Positions 1 to 5,981 of a stretch of 10,938 nucleotides of DNA are shown here, one piece after another. Within the stretch, counting starts at the first letter, position 1. Each line of letters starts with the position of its first letter. Origin of the DNA: Thermodesulfobacteriota bacterium (lineage in GTDB: Bacteria; Desulfobacterota; Thermodesulfobacteria; Thermodesulfobacteriales; Thermodesulfatatoraceae); the NCBI GenBank assembly GCA_013154385.1, contig JAADCO010000149.1, positions 1-10,938 on the forward strand, written 5' to 3'. The notes under the pieces were generated by a model. That model was given only the letters and a program-made list of their open reading frames with translations, was not told the DNA's origin and ran no database searches. The position numbers and the translations under genes were made by a program.

Positions 1-135
1 GAGCTCGAAGCCTTTACCCCTTTACTCAAGATCGGGGAGTTAGTACACGTAGGGAAGAACACGAGCTTTGGCTTCGGCTACTATCAAAGCGAACTCGGCC
101 CATCGGAAGAAGAACCCGCCCGAACCGATGGGTAG
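1..135 (+). CDS. cas6: CRISPR pre-crRNA endoribonuclease Cas6, C-terminal end only (partial)
   Basis: Frame 1 is open from the left edge to a TAG at 133-135 and encodes the last 44 residues of a protein. Residues 11-28 of this fragment read IGELVHVGKNTSFGFGYY. This is the glycine-rich C-terminal loop typical of Cas6-family RAMP proteins of the PF10040 type (pattern: small-G-x-x-x-H-V-G-K-x-T-S/T-F-G-F/L-G). In that family the loop binds the repeat RNA while the enzyme cuts pre-crRNA into guide units. The tail after the motif is acidic and poorly conserved, as expected for a C-terminus. The N-terminal part and any catalytic histidine lie outside the window, so activity cannot be judged. The next gene starts 19 bp downstream with its own ribosome binding site. 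I am fairly sure of the family from the motif, but only a short piece is visible. Confidence 0.8.
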   Translation, partial: ELEAFTPLLKIGELVHVGKNTSFGFGYYQSELGPSEEEPARTDG

Positions 136-141
136 AAAACC

Positions 142-147
142 AAGGAG
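142..147 (+). promoter_or_regulatory. Ribosome binding site that fixes the start of the Fe-S protein gene
   Basis: AAGGAG lies 7 bases before the ATG at 155. The same frame is open back to an ATG at 68, but that upstream ATG sits inside the cas6 coding region and has no Shine-Dalgarno sequence close before it. The start at 155 is therefore preferred. Confidence 0.7.
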
Positions 148-154
148 AGGAAAC

Positions 155-679
155 ATGGCCTTTCTCAGAGACGACTTCCGGCTGGAACAAGCCAGTTGCA
201 AGGTGGAGAGCGTGCCGCGCTACAAGATCCTCATCCCCGCGGAAGAGGACCTTTCCGAGCTCATGCCCTATCTCAACGCCGTGGCGCGGGTGGTCTTCTA
301 CGACCCGGAGGAGCCCGTCATCGTCTTTCGGCTGGACGAAAAGAAGGTCGCTCTGCGGCCCTTTCTGGCCCAACTGGCAGAGGTGGGAAACATCGAGGAA
401 GGCCGCCTCTGGCGCGAAAAGCTCGAGAAATACCTGGAAGAGGTCTGGGCGCGCCGCGAGGAGATCTCACCCCGACATCAGCCGCGCACCCTGCCGCCGG
501 CGCTCGAAATCTACAAGCTCCTTCCGCAAACCAACTGCGGACAATGCGGCGAGGCTACGTGCCTGGCCTTTGCGGCCAAGTTGTCCACCGGGGAGGCGGA
601 CTTGTCCGCCTGCCCGGTGCTGAAAGAGGAAAAATTTGCCGAGGCCGGCAAGAAGCTCTCGGCCCTCCTGGAGGGTTAA
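155..679 (+). CDS. Small protein with a C-terminal four-cysteine [4Fe-4S] domain
   Basis: A 174-residue soluble protein with no signal peptide or membrane segment. Residues 128-153 carry C128-x2-C131-x4-C136-x16-C153 in the setting TNCGQCGEATCLAFA. This matches the PF04060-type Fe-S domain found in RnfB and in corrinoid Fe-S proteins, which holds one [4Fe-4S] cluster. Residues 1-110 are a compact alpha/beta-looking region that I do not recognise, with one more cysteine at position 15 and a charged helix around 83-104. Electron transfer, or handing a cluster to a partner, is the likely theme, but the partner is unknown. The gene follows the cas6 tail by 19 bp on the same strand and could be co-transcribed, though nothing in the protein points to CRISPR. 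Its TAA stop overlaps the thi4 stop on the other strand. The domain call is firm; the function is not assigned. Confidence 0.8.
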   Translation: MAFLRDDFRLEQASCKVESVPRYKILIPAEEDLSELMPYLNAVARVVFYDPEEPVIVFRLDEKKVALRPFLAQLAEVGNIEEGRLWREKLEKYLEEVWARREEISPRHQPRTLPPALEIYKLLPQTNCGQCGEATCLAFAAKLSTGEADLSACPVLKEEKFAEAGKKLSALLEG

Positions 680-1461
680 CCCTGACGCAGGCGTTCGGCG
701 ATGAGGGAAGCCACGCGCTCACCGGAGAGCAACATGCCGCCGAAGATGGGCCCCATGCGGTAGGCGCCGAAAGTGGCGTTGGCCGCCATGCCCGCCACGA
801 AGACCCCGGGGTAGACCTCCCGCGTGTAGTCCACGGTGAGGCTTTCCGCCACCTCGGCCCACATGGACTTCTCGCCCATGATGGTGCCCGTCTCCGTGGC
901 GAGCTTCGCCCCCAGTTTCCGCTGCATCACCTGCAACACGGCTGTCTCGTGGCCGGTGGCCTCGACCACGTACTTGGCGCGCACGGCCAGGGGATCCACG
1001 TGAAGGCCGGCGCCTTCCACCGCCGTCCAGTTGAGGACGAGCCCCACCACGCGGCCCTCGCGGACCATGACGTCTTCGACCATGATGAGGTTGAAGATCT
1101 TTGCGCCGGCCTGAAGGGCCCGGGCGCCCAACACGCAGGCCAGCTCCACCGAGTCGGCGGTGTAGTATTCACCATCGTTCCAGGGCTCGAAACGGACCCC
1201 TATTTCGCGGAGCAGCCTGGCCCCTTCCTCCTGGACGACGACCTCGTTGAACATCATCCCGCCGCCCCAGATGCCGCCGCCGATGCTCATCCGCCTCTCG
1301 AAGACCGCCACCTTGAAACCCTCGCGCGCGAGCTTGTAAGCCGCCATGAGGCCAGACGGACCCGCCCCCACGATGGCCACGTCCATCTCCAGGTAGTTGT
1401 TTAACTTCTGGAAGTAGCGTTCAATAATCGCCCGGCTGATCTTGATTTCGTCAAGGGCCAT
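676..1461 (-). CDS. thi4: Thiamine thiazole synthase Thi4, sulfide-dependent type
   Basis: This 261-residue cytoplasmic enzyme belongs to the Thi4 family, which builds the ADP-linked thiazole precursor of thiamine from NAD, glycine and sulfur. The dinucleotide-binding loop GAGPSG is at residues 32-37, followed by the family signature GGGIWGGGMMFN at 61-72 and the C-terminal AANATFGAYRMGPIFGGM (226-243). In yeast and plant Thi4 a cysteine just before MDP gives up its own sulfur and the protein acts once. Here the matching segment is LHVDP with His154, as in the archaeal enzymes that use free sulfide and turn over repeatedly. The only cysteine (Cys109) lies elsewhere. Length matches the prokaryotic form. 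A strong GAGGAGGGG ribosome site precedes the ATG by 6 bases. nadC lies 134 bp upstream on the same strand. No TPP riboswitch was recognised in the leader. Confidence 0.93.
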   Translation of the reverse strand: MALDEIKISRAIIERYFQKLNNYLEMDVAIVGAGPSGLMAAYKLAREGFKVAVFERRMSIGGGIWGGGMMFNEVVVQEEGARLLREIGVRFEPWNDGEYYTADSVELACVLGARALQAGAKIFNLIMVEDVMVREGRVVGLVLNWTAVEGAGLHVDPLAVRAKYVVEATGHETAVLQVMQRKLGAKLATETGTIMGEKSMWAEVAESLTVDYTREVYPGVFVAGMAANATFGAYRMGPIFGGMLLSGERVASLIAERLRQG

Positions 1462-1595
1462 GTCTTACCCCTCCTCGAACTTTGGTGAGGCGCATCTTAA
1501 CTGAACCTGCCTGGAGCATCAACAAATAGGGAATTTTTGTGCAAAGTTTGGCCAATTTTCTTGTTCTAGGTGGTCAACAAAATCGAATCAACCGC
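1462..1595 (-). other. AT-rich leader between nadC and thi4
   Basis: These 134 bp separate the nadC stop from the thi4 start and are clearly more AT-rich than the flanking genes. The segment contains an 8-bp palindrome TTGGCCAA (1548-1555) and a good thi4 ribosome site near 1468-1476. I see no hairpin followed by a T run, so nadC may read through into thi4. I also cannot name a convincing sigma-70 promoter for thi4 alone. No CTGAGA box or other TPP riboswitch core is present on the thi4 sense strand. Confidence 0.4.
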
Positions 1596-2456
1596 TCAAA
1601 AGACCCTCACCAGCTCGAGATGCAGGTCCGCCGCAGGCGCGGAATGGGTAAGACGGCCCACGGAGATCAGGTCAACCCCGGTCTCGGCGATCTCCCTCAC
1701 GTTCTCCGGAGTCACCCCGCCGGAGGCCTCGACCAACACCTCGGGGTTCGTTTCCTTGACCATCTTCACCGCCTGGCGCATGGTCTCGAGATCCATGTTG
1801 TCGAGCAGGATGAGCTCGGCTCCGGCAGCCAGGGCTTCCTTCAGCTCCTCGAGGCTCGAGACCTCGACCTCGATGCGGTAGACGTGGGAGAGGTTCTTCT
1901 TCGCGCGCTTGAGCGCCACGGTCACCGAGCCGCAGGCCTTGAGATGGTTGTCCTTGATGATCACCCCGTCGTAGAGCCCGAACCGATGGTTGGCCCCGCC
2001 GCCCACCGTCACCGCGTACTTCTCGAGCACGCGCAGCCCGGGCGTGGTCTTCCGGGTGTCAACCACCCTCACCGGAAGATCCTTCACGCGGTCCACCAGG
2101 TTCCTGGTGTAAGTGGCGATACCCGAAAGGTGCAGGAGAAAGTTGAGCGCCACCCTCTCGCCCTGGAGGATGGAGGCCACCTTGCCGCGCACCTTGGCCA
2201 CCGGATCTCCGGCGGAAACGCGCACGCCGTCCACGAAGAGAGGATCGAACTCGATCTCCGGATCAAGGAAGGAAAAGACCTCTTTCGCCACCTCCAGACC
2301 GCAGAGGACGAGTTCCTCTTTCGTCCTGATCTCCGCCTCACCCAAGAGCCCTTCCGGGATGATGGCGTTGGTGGTCACGTCTCCGTGCCCCAGGTCCTCC
2401 AACAGGGCGTTTTTGATCAGGTCTCGGTAAAGAATGGGATGGGGTCTGTTAAGCAT
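1596..2456 (-). CDS. nadC: Nicotinate-nucleotide pyrophosphorylase (quinolinate phosphoribosyltransferase)
   Basis: NadC condenses quinolinate with phosphoribosyl pyrophosphate to give nicotinate mononucleotide, CO2 and pyrophosphate, the step that commits quinolinate to NAD. The 286-residue protein has the usual family length and motifs: EDLGHGDVTT (20-29), ERVALNFL (100-107) with Arg101, DTRKTTPGLR (133-142) with Arg135 and Lys136, NHRFGLYDGVIIKDNH (156-171) with His157, Arg158 and Lys168, IEVEV (195-199) with Glu197, LLDNM (217-221) with Asp219, and the phosphate-binding EASGG (243-247) and SVG (265-267). The open frame extends 28 codons further upstream. The start chosen here at 2456 has a GGAGGAGG ribosome site 9 bases before it and begins the family homology almost at once, whereas the extension is unlike NadC. 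nadA and nadB are not in the window. thi4, whose product consumes NAD, follows on the same strand. Confidence 0.95.
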   Translation of the reverse strand: MLNRPHPILYRDLIKNALLEDLGHGDVTTNAIIPEGLLGEAEIRTKEELVLCGLEVAKEVFSFLDPEIEFDPLFVDGVRVSAGDPVAKVRGKVASILQGERVALNFLLHLSGIATYTRNLVDRVKDLPVRVVDTRKTTPGLRVLEKYAVTVGGGANHRFGLYDGVIIKDNHLKACGSVTVALKRAKKNLSHVYRIEVEVSSLEELKEALAAGAELILLDNMDLETMRQAVKMVKETNPEVLVEASGGVTPENVREIAETGVDLISVGRLTHSAPAADLHLELVRVF

Positions 2457-2465
2457 CGCTGATAA

Positions 2466-2473
2466 CCTCCTCC
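2466..2473 (-). promoter_or_regulatory. Ribosome binding site that fixes the nadC start
   Basis: On the minus strand GGAGGAGG ends 9 bases before the ATG at 2456-2454. It selects this ATG over the in-frame ATG at 2540, which lies in the divergent promoter region. Confidence 0.75.
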
Positions 2474-2482
2474 GAGTTTTAA

Positions 2483-2500
2483 CTGTCAAATTTATGACAG
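2483..2500. promoter_or_regulatory. Inverted repeat, candidate operator in the nadC / regulator divergent region
   Basis: CTGTCA-N6-TGACAG is a perfect 6-bp inverted repeat with a 6-bp spacer. This is the geometry of a site for a dimeric helix-turn-helix regulator. A further TTTGACA at 2507-2513 repeats one half site and also forms the -35 box of the rightward promoter. The repeat lies 27 bases upstream of the nadC start and just upstream of that promoter, so a bound protein could affect either gene. The regulator is unknown. As an RNA hairpin it would be weak, with no T run, so a DNA site is more likely than a terminator. Confidence 0.4.
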
Positions 2501-2507
2501 AAAAAGT

Positions 2508-2537
2508 TTGACACCCATTCCTGGGCGAAGGTATTTT
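2508..2537 (+). promoter_or_regulatory. Sigma-70-like promoter for the response regulator gene
   Basis: A perfect TTGACA (2508-2513) is followed after 18 bp by TATTTT (2532-2537), which matches 4 of 6 bases of the -10 consensus. Transcription would begin near 2544, giving a leader of about 25 bases that contains the GGAG ribosome site. The -35 half is strong and the -10 half is moderate. Confidence 0.45.
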
Positions 2538-2569
2538 CATATCCTAGCTGGCACAACGGTGGAGATCAC

Positions 2570-3967
2570 ATGGCCCACGAGTCAATTCTTATCATCGAGG
2601 ACAATCCTGACGAGGCCCTTCTCCTCCAATCAACCCTTCAGGAATCCGGTTATCACGTAGAAACGGCTTACGACGGCACCGAAGGCATCGAGAAGCTCGA
2701 AAACTCCTTCTTCGACGTGGTCATCACCGATCTGGCCATGCCCAAGATGGGAGGGCTCGAAGTCCTCGAATACATCGTCGAAAACACCCCGGAGACCATC
2801 TGCATCATCCTCACCGGGCACGGGACCATCAAGGGGGCCGTGGAGGCCATCAAGAAGGGGGCCTACGACTATCTCACCAAGCCCGTGCGCAAGGAGGAAA
2901 TTACCCTGGTGCTGGAAAAGGCGCTCGAGACCCGGCGCCTGCGGCGGGAAAACGAATACCTCCGCCGCCGACTCTGGCAGGAATGGGGCTACGGGGAGAT
3001 CATCGGCAAGAGCCAACCCATGCGGCAGGTCTTCTCCCTCATCGAGAAGGTGGCTGACACCGACAGCACCATCCTCATCCTGGGAGAGTCCGGAACCGGA
3101 AAGGAACTCGTGGCCCGCGCCATCCACCAGGCCAGCCATCGCCGCGACGGGCCCTTCATCCCCGTGAACTGCGGGGCCATCCCCGAGGAGCTCCTGGAAA
3201 GCGAGCTCTTCGGGCACGAGAAAGGGGCCTTCACCGGGGCCATCAAGACCCGCGTGGGAAGGTTCGAGCTCGCCCACGGCGGGACGATCTTCCTCGACGA
3301 GGTCTCGGAGATGAGCCCCAAGCTCCAGGTAAAGCTCCTGCGCGTGCTCCAGGAGCGCACCTTCGAGCGGGTGGGAGGCACCCGCCCCATCCAGGTGGAC
3401 ATCCGGGTCATCGCCGCCACCAACCGCGACCTGGAAAAGGAAGTCCGCGAAGGGCGGTTCCGGGAGGACCTCTACTACCGCCTGAACGTCATCCCCATCA
3501 AGCTCCCTCCCCTTCGGGAGCGCCGCGAGGACATCCCGCTCCTCATCGAGCACTTCCTCAAGCGTTTCGCCAAGCGCAAGAACCGCGAAGTCACGGGCAT
3601 TTCCCGCGAGGCGCTGGAGTGCCTCATGCGCCATGACTGGCCCGGCAACGTGCGCGAGCTCGAAAACGTCATCGAACGCATGGTCATCCTCTCCAACAAC
3701 GAGATCCTCGCCCTGGAGGACGTCCCCGAATACATCCTGGGCAAGGCCGGATCTCCGCCGCTCGTCAATGTGGACGATTTTGACATCCCCGAAGAGGGCA
3801 TCAACCTGCCGCACATGGTGAGCGAATTCGAAAAGCGCCTCATCCTCAAGGCCCTGGAGAAGACGGGCTGGGTCAAGAACCGCGCGGCCAAGCTCCTCCA
3901 CATCAACCGCACCACCCTCATCGAAAAGATGAAGAAGCAAAAGATCATGAACCCTCCCCAGAACTAA
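2570..3967 (+). CDS. Sigma-54-dependent response regulator, NtrC family, intact receiver
   Basis: A 465-residue activator with the full three-part NtrC plan. The receiver (about 4-120) has the acidic pair Glu10/Asp11, phospho-acceptor Asp54 (ITDLAMP), Thr82 and Lys104, so it should be phosphorylated by a partner kinase. The AAA+ domain (about 140-375) has Walker A GESGTGKE (172-179), the sigma-54 contact loop GAFTGA (219-224), Walker B with Asp243-Glu244, and the arginine-rich GRFREDLYYRLNV region (295-307). A Fis-type DNA-binding helix-turn-helix occupies about 421-458. GGTGGAG stands 5 bases before the ATG. No histidine kinase gene lies in the window, so it is an orphan here. It sits directly upstream of a sigma-54 promoter and a flagellar operon, which makes a FlrC/FlgR-like motility role likely but unproven. 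Other NtrC-family roles remain possible. Confidence 0.92.
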   Translation: MAHESILIIEDNPDEALLLQSTLQESGYHVETAYDGTEGIEKLENSFFDVVITDLAMPKMGGLEVLEYIVENTPETICIILTGHGTIKGAVEAIKKGAYDYLTKPVRKEEITLVLEKALETRRLRRENEYLRRRLWQEWGYGEIIGKSQPMRQVFSLIEKVADTDSTILILGESGTGKELVARAIHQASHRRDGPFIPVNCGAIPEELLESELFGHEKGAFTGAIKTRVGRFELAHGGTIFLDEVSEMSPKLQVKLLRVLQERTFERVGGTRPIQVDIRVIAATNRDLEKEVREGRFREDLYYRLNVIPIKLPPLRERREDIPLLIEHFLKRFAKRKNREVTGISREALECLMRHDWPGNVRELENVIERMVILSNNEILALEDVPEYILGKAGSPPLVNVDDFDIPEEGINLPHMVSEFEKRLILKALEKTGWVKNRAAKLLHINRTTLIEKMKKQKIMNPPQN

Positions 3968-3969
3968 CC

Positions 3970-4007
3970 CTCCCGTCAGTGTCAAAACTTTGGCACTTTC
4001 CCGGGAG
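3970..4007 (+). terminator. Interrupted hairpin after the response regulator gene, possible terminator
   Basis: Outer arms CTCCCG (3970-3975) and CGGGAG (4002-4007) enclose inner arms GTGTCAA (3979-3985) and TTGGCAC (3990-3996), which pair with one G-U wobble around a 4-base loop. The structure begins 3 bases after the stop codon, where a terminator would be expected. However, no T run follows, so it may be a weak or Rho-assisted terminator, or a DNA-binding site. A smaller stem GCCCT-CAA-AGGGC follows at 4038-4050. Confidence 0.4.
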
Positions 4008-4058
4008 CCTCTCCGGCCAAAAACCCGCTTTCTCTTAGCCCTCAAAGGGCCTTTCCCC

Positions 4059-4074
4059 CGGCACAGGCTTTGCT
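4059..4074 (+). promoter_or_regulatory. Sigma-54 (-24/-12) promoter of the flagellar operon
   Basis: CGGCACAGGCTTTGCT matches the sigma-54 consensus TGGCACG-N4-TTGCW at the GGCAC of the -24 box and at all five bases of the -12 box, with the required spacing between GG (4060-4061) and GC (4072-4073). Only the first T and the G after GGCAC differ. Transcription should start near 4085, just before the ATG of the first gene at 4089. The match, its intergenic position and the two sigma-54 activators next to it support the call. Activator sites upstream were not identified; the space 3968-4058 is available for them. Confidence 0.75.
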
Positions 4075-4088
4075 TTTAAGAACGGGCG

Positions 4089-5981
4089 ATGATGGTGACC
4101 TTGATGATCCTGCTATTGTGGAGCGGCGTGGCTTGGGCGGAGGAAACGGCTGAGCTGTGGTATCAGCAGGCCGAGACCCTCTATCAGGAGGGGGACCTCG
4201 ACGGGGCCCTCGCCCTCCTCCAGGAGATACCCAAGAGGTTCCCCGAGGACCACGCGTACGTCATCAAGGCGGCCCTGCTCTCCGCCCGCATCTATTATGA
4301 AAAGGGCGACTACGACCAGGTGCTCACCGTCCTTAGGCCCCTCATCAGGGAGAAGGGCCTCTCGGACGAGGGGCTCTATCTCCTGGCGGCGGCCAGCGAG
4401 GCCCGGGGGCTCTACGGGGAGGCCCTCGCCTATCTGCGCCTGCTTAAGCGCCGCTATCCCGAGACGCCCTATCAATGCCGGGCGGATCTGGTGGCCGCGC
4501 GAATATTCGCCAAGAGAAAGCTCTTCGACCGCGCGCGGCGCATCGCCTACCGCGTCCTCAAGGAGGGTTGCACCCAGGAGGAGAAGGCCGACGCCGTCTC
4601 CCTCATCCTCTCCACCGGGGTGTCCCCGGAGGGGCTCCTGGCCTATCTCGAAGACCCGGGCATCAGGCGCTACGCCCCGGAAGTGGTCAAGACGCTTGCC
4701 CTCTATCATCTCGCCCGCGGGGATCTCGCGCGCGCGGAGAAGGAGATCTTCGAGTATCTGAACTATTCGGGAAACGAAAAGGAGGCCCCGGAGCTCCTCT
4801 TCAAACTGGCCGAGGCTTACTTCGCCAAGAAGAAGTATCGCAAGGCGCGCTGGCTCTTCGAGCTCATCCTCACCTCCTGGCCCTACGCCCAGGAGGCCGC
4901 CTTTGCCAAGTTCCGCCTCCTCTACGTGCAGTATCTCTTCGAACAAAAGGTGGCCAAGCCCCGGCCGCAGACGAGAAGGCTCCTCCTCGCCAACATCAAG
5001 ATGCTCCTCAAGGAGTTTCCCGAGGCCCCCATCACCGAGGAGGCCCACGCCCTCCAGGTGAAGCTCCTCTTCGAGGAGAAGAAGCTTTCCTCCTGCCTCG
5101 AAAGCGCCTGGGACTTCCTGGCGCGCTATCCAAAATCGCGGTTCCGCCCGGAAGTGCTCCGTCTCACCTGCCGCGCCTCCTCCCTCTGGGAGCAGAAGCT
5201 CCTCGGGGAGAAGGCCTACATGGAAACCGTCTCCTTCTTCAACGAGCATCGCGAGGCCTTTGAGGAAGGACGCTGCGCCCTGCCCTTCTTCTGGGCCGCC
5301 GAGGCCCTCCTTTCCCTGAACCTCGAAGGAGAGGCGCTTCTCGTCCTCCTCGGAGGATACGAGCTCGAGAAACCCTCGGCCTGGGAGCCGGACTATCTCC
5401 TCACCCTTGCGGATCTCCTGCTGCGCCGCCGGGAAGAAGGCGATCTCTCGCTGGCCGAGGCCCTGCTCGAAGAGGTGAAGGAGAAGTATCCGCCGGTGGT
5501 GGAAAGCCCTTACTACGTCTTCCTTTCCGGATGGTTGGCCGAGGAAGAGGGCCGAAGCGAAGAGGCCCTGCCCAGGTTGGCCGAGGCCGCGCGCATCGCC
5601 GGCGACGAGAAGCTCGCCGCGCGCGCGAGAAAGGCCTATCTCGCGCTCCTGGTCTCCCTCGGCCGCTACGAGGAGGCCTTCTCCATCCTGAAGAAAAAGG
5701 AACCCGAGCGCGACCTCCTCAAGGAGATCGCCCGGCGGGCCATCCTTGAGGAGCGCTTCGCCCTGGCAGAGAAGGTGGTCGCCTTTCTGCGGGAGAAGTT
5801 CTCCGAAGACCCCGAAGTGCTCTGGTTGGCCGGCTTGCTCTACGAACGCGAAGGGGAAGCGGAAAAGGCCCTCGGCGTGTGGGAGCCGCTCGCCAAGGAC
5901 CAGTCCCTCTACGGGACCTTGGCCAAGGACCTCCTGCGCGCAAGCGAGCTGCTCGAAGCGGCACGGAGTGAAATCTACTGA
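4089..5981 (+). CDS. Exported TPR-repeat protein heading the flagellar operon
   Basis: A 630-residue, mostly helical protein. The first 17 residues (MMVTLMILLLWSGVAWA) look like a short Sec signal peptide with cleavage after AWA. It oddly lacks a positive charge at the N-terminus and no lipobox cysteine is seen, so the mature protein would be periplasmic or associated with the outer membrane. TPR-like helix pairs are visible at about 20-52, 59-90, 94-125, 236-266, 473-502, 510-538 and 573-604, many with the A-x-x-x-Y/F-x-x-G-x-x-x-x-A pattern and pairs such as YEKGDYDQVL. TPR arrays are protein-binding scaffolds and no catalytic motif is evident. The start is set by an in-frame stop at 4077-4079. 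No Shine-Dalgarno sequence precedes the two adjacent ATGs. Its TGA shares a base with the next gene's ATG. I do not recognise a named family; a motor scaffold or assembly role is inferred from context only. Confidence 0.85.
   Translation: MMVTLMILLLWSGVAWAEETAELWYQQAETLYQEGDLDGALALLQEIPKRFPEDHAYVIKAALLSARIYYEKGDYDQVLTVLRPLIREKGLSDEGLYLLAAASEARGLYGEALAYLRLLKRRYPETPYQCRADLVAARIFAKRKLFDRARRIAYRVLKEGCTQEEKADAVSLILSTGVSPEGLLAYLEDPGIRRYAPEVVKTLALYHLARGDLARAEKEIFEYLNYSGNEKEAPELLFKLAEAYFAKKKYRKARWLFELILTSWPYAQEAAFAKFRLLYVQYLFEQKVAKPRPQTRRLLLANIKMLLKEFPEAPITEEAHALQVKLLFEEKKLSSCLESAWDFLARYPKSRFRPEVLRLTCRASSLWEQKLLGEKAYMETVSFFNEHREAFEEGRCALPFFWAAEALLSLNLEGEALLVLLGGYELEKPSAWEPDYLLTLADLLLRRREEGDLSLAEALLEEVKEKYPPVVESPYYVFLSGWLAEEEGRSEEALPRLAEAARIAGDEKLAARARKAYLALLVSLGRYEEAFSILKKKEPERDLLKEIARRAILEERFALAEKVVAFLREKFSEDPEVLWLAGLLYEREGEAEKALGVWEPLAKDQSLYGTLAKDLLRASELLEAARSEIY

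Noticed and set aside
68..154. 29-residue N-terminal extension of the Fe-S protein
   Set aside because: It overlaps the cas6 coding region and lacks a ribosome site, while the ATG at 155 has a good one.
196..1404. 402-codon plus-strand frame through the Fe-S gene and antisense to thi4
   Set aside because: Both underlying genes have strong family motifs. This frame has none and is compositionally odd (Arg/His/Gly-rich).
1475..1540. Resemblance to the 3' part of a TPP riboswitch (TGAACCTG...CTGG...TAGGGA) next to thi4
   Set aside because: It reads on the + strand, antisense to thi4, lacks a CTGAGA box, and the pairing needed for the riboswitch stems was not found. The similarity is probably chance.
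1543..1558. Sigma-54-like TTGGCC...TTTGCA on the minus strand upstream of thi4
   Set aside because: The distance between GG and GC is one base too short, and sigma-54 spacing is strict.
2457..2540. 28-residue N-terminal extension of NadC
   Set aside because: It covers the candidate operator and promoter region. The ATG at 2456 has GGAGGAGG at good spacing and starts the NadC homology.
2549..2564. TGGCAC upstream of the response regulator as a sigma-54 promoter
   Set aside because: The -24 half is perfect but the -12 half reads TGGAG instead of TTGCA, and transcription would start inside the gene.
2630..4045. 471-codon minus-strand frame opposite the first response regulator
   Set aside because: It mirrors a protein with complete NtrC-family motifs and shows no motif or ribosome site of its own.
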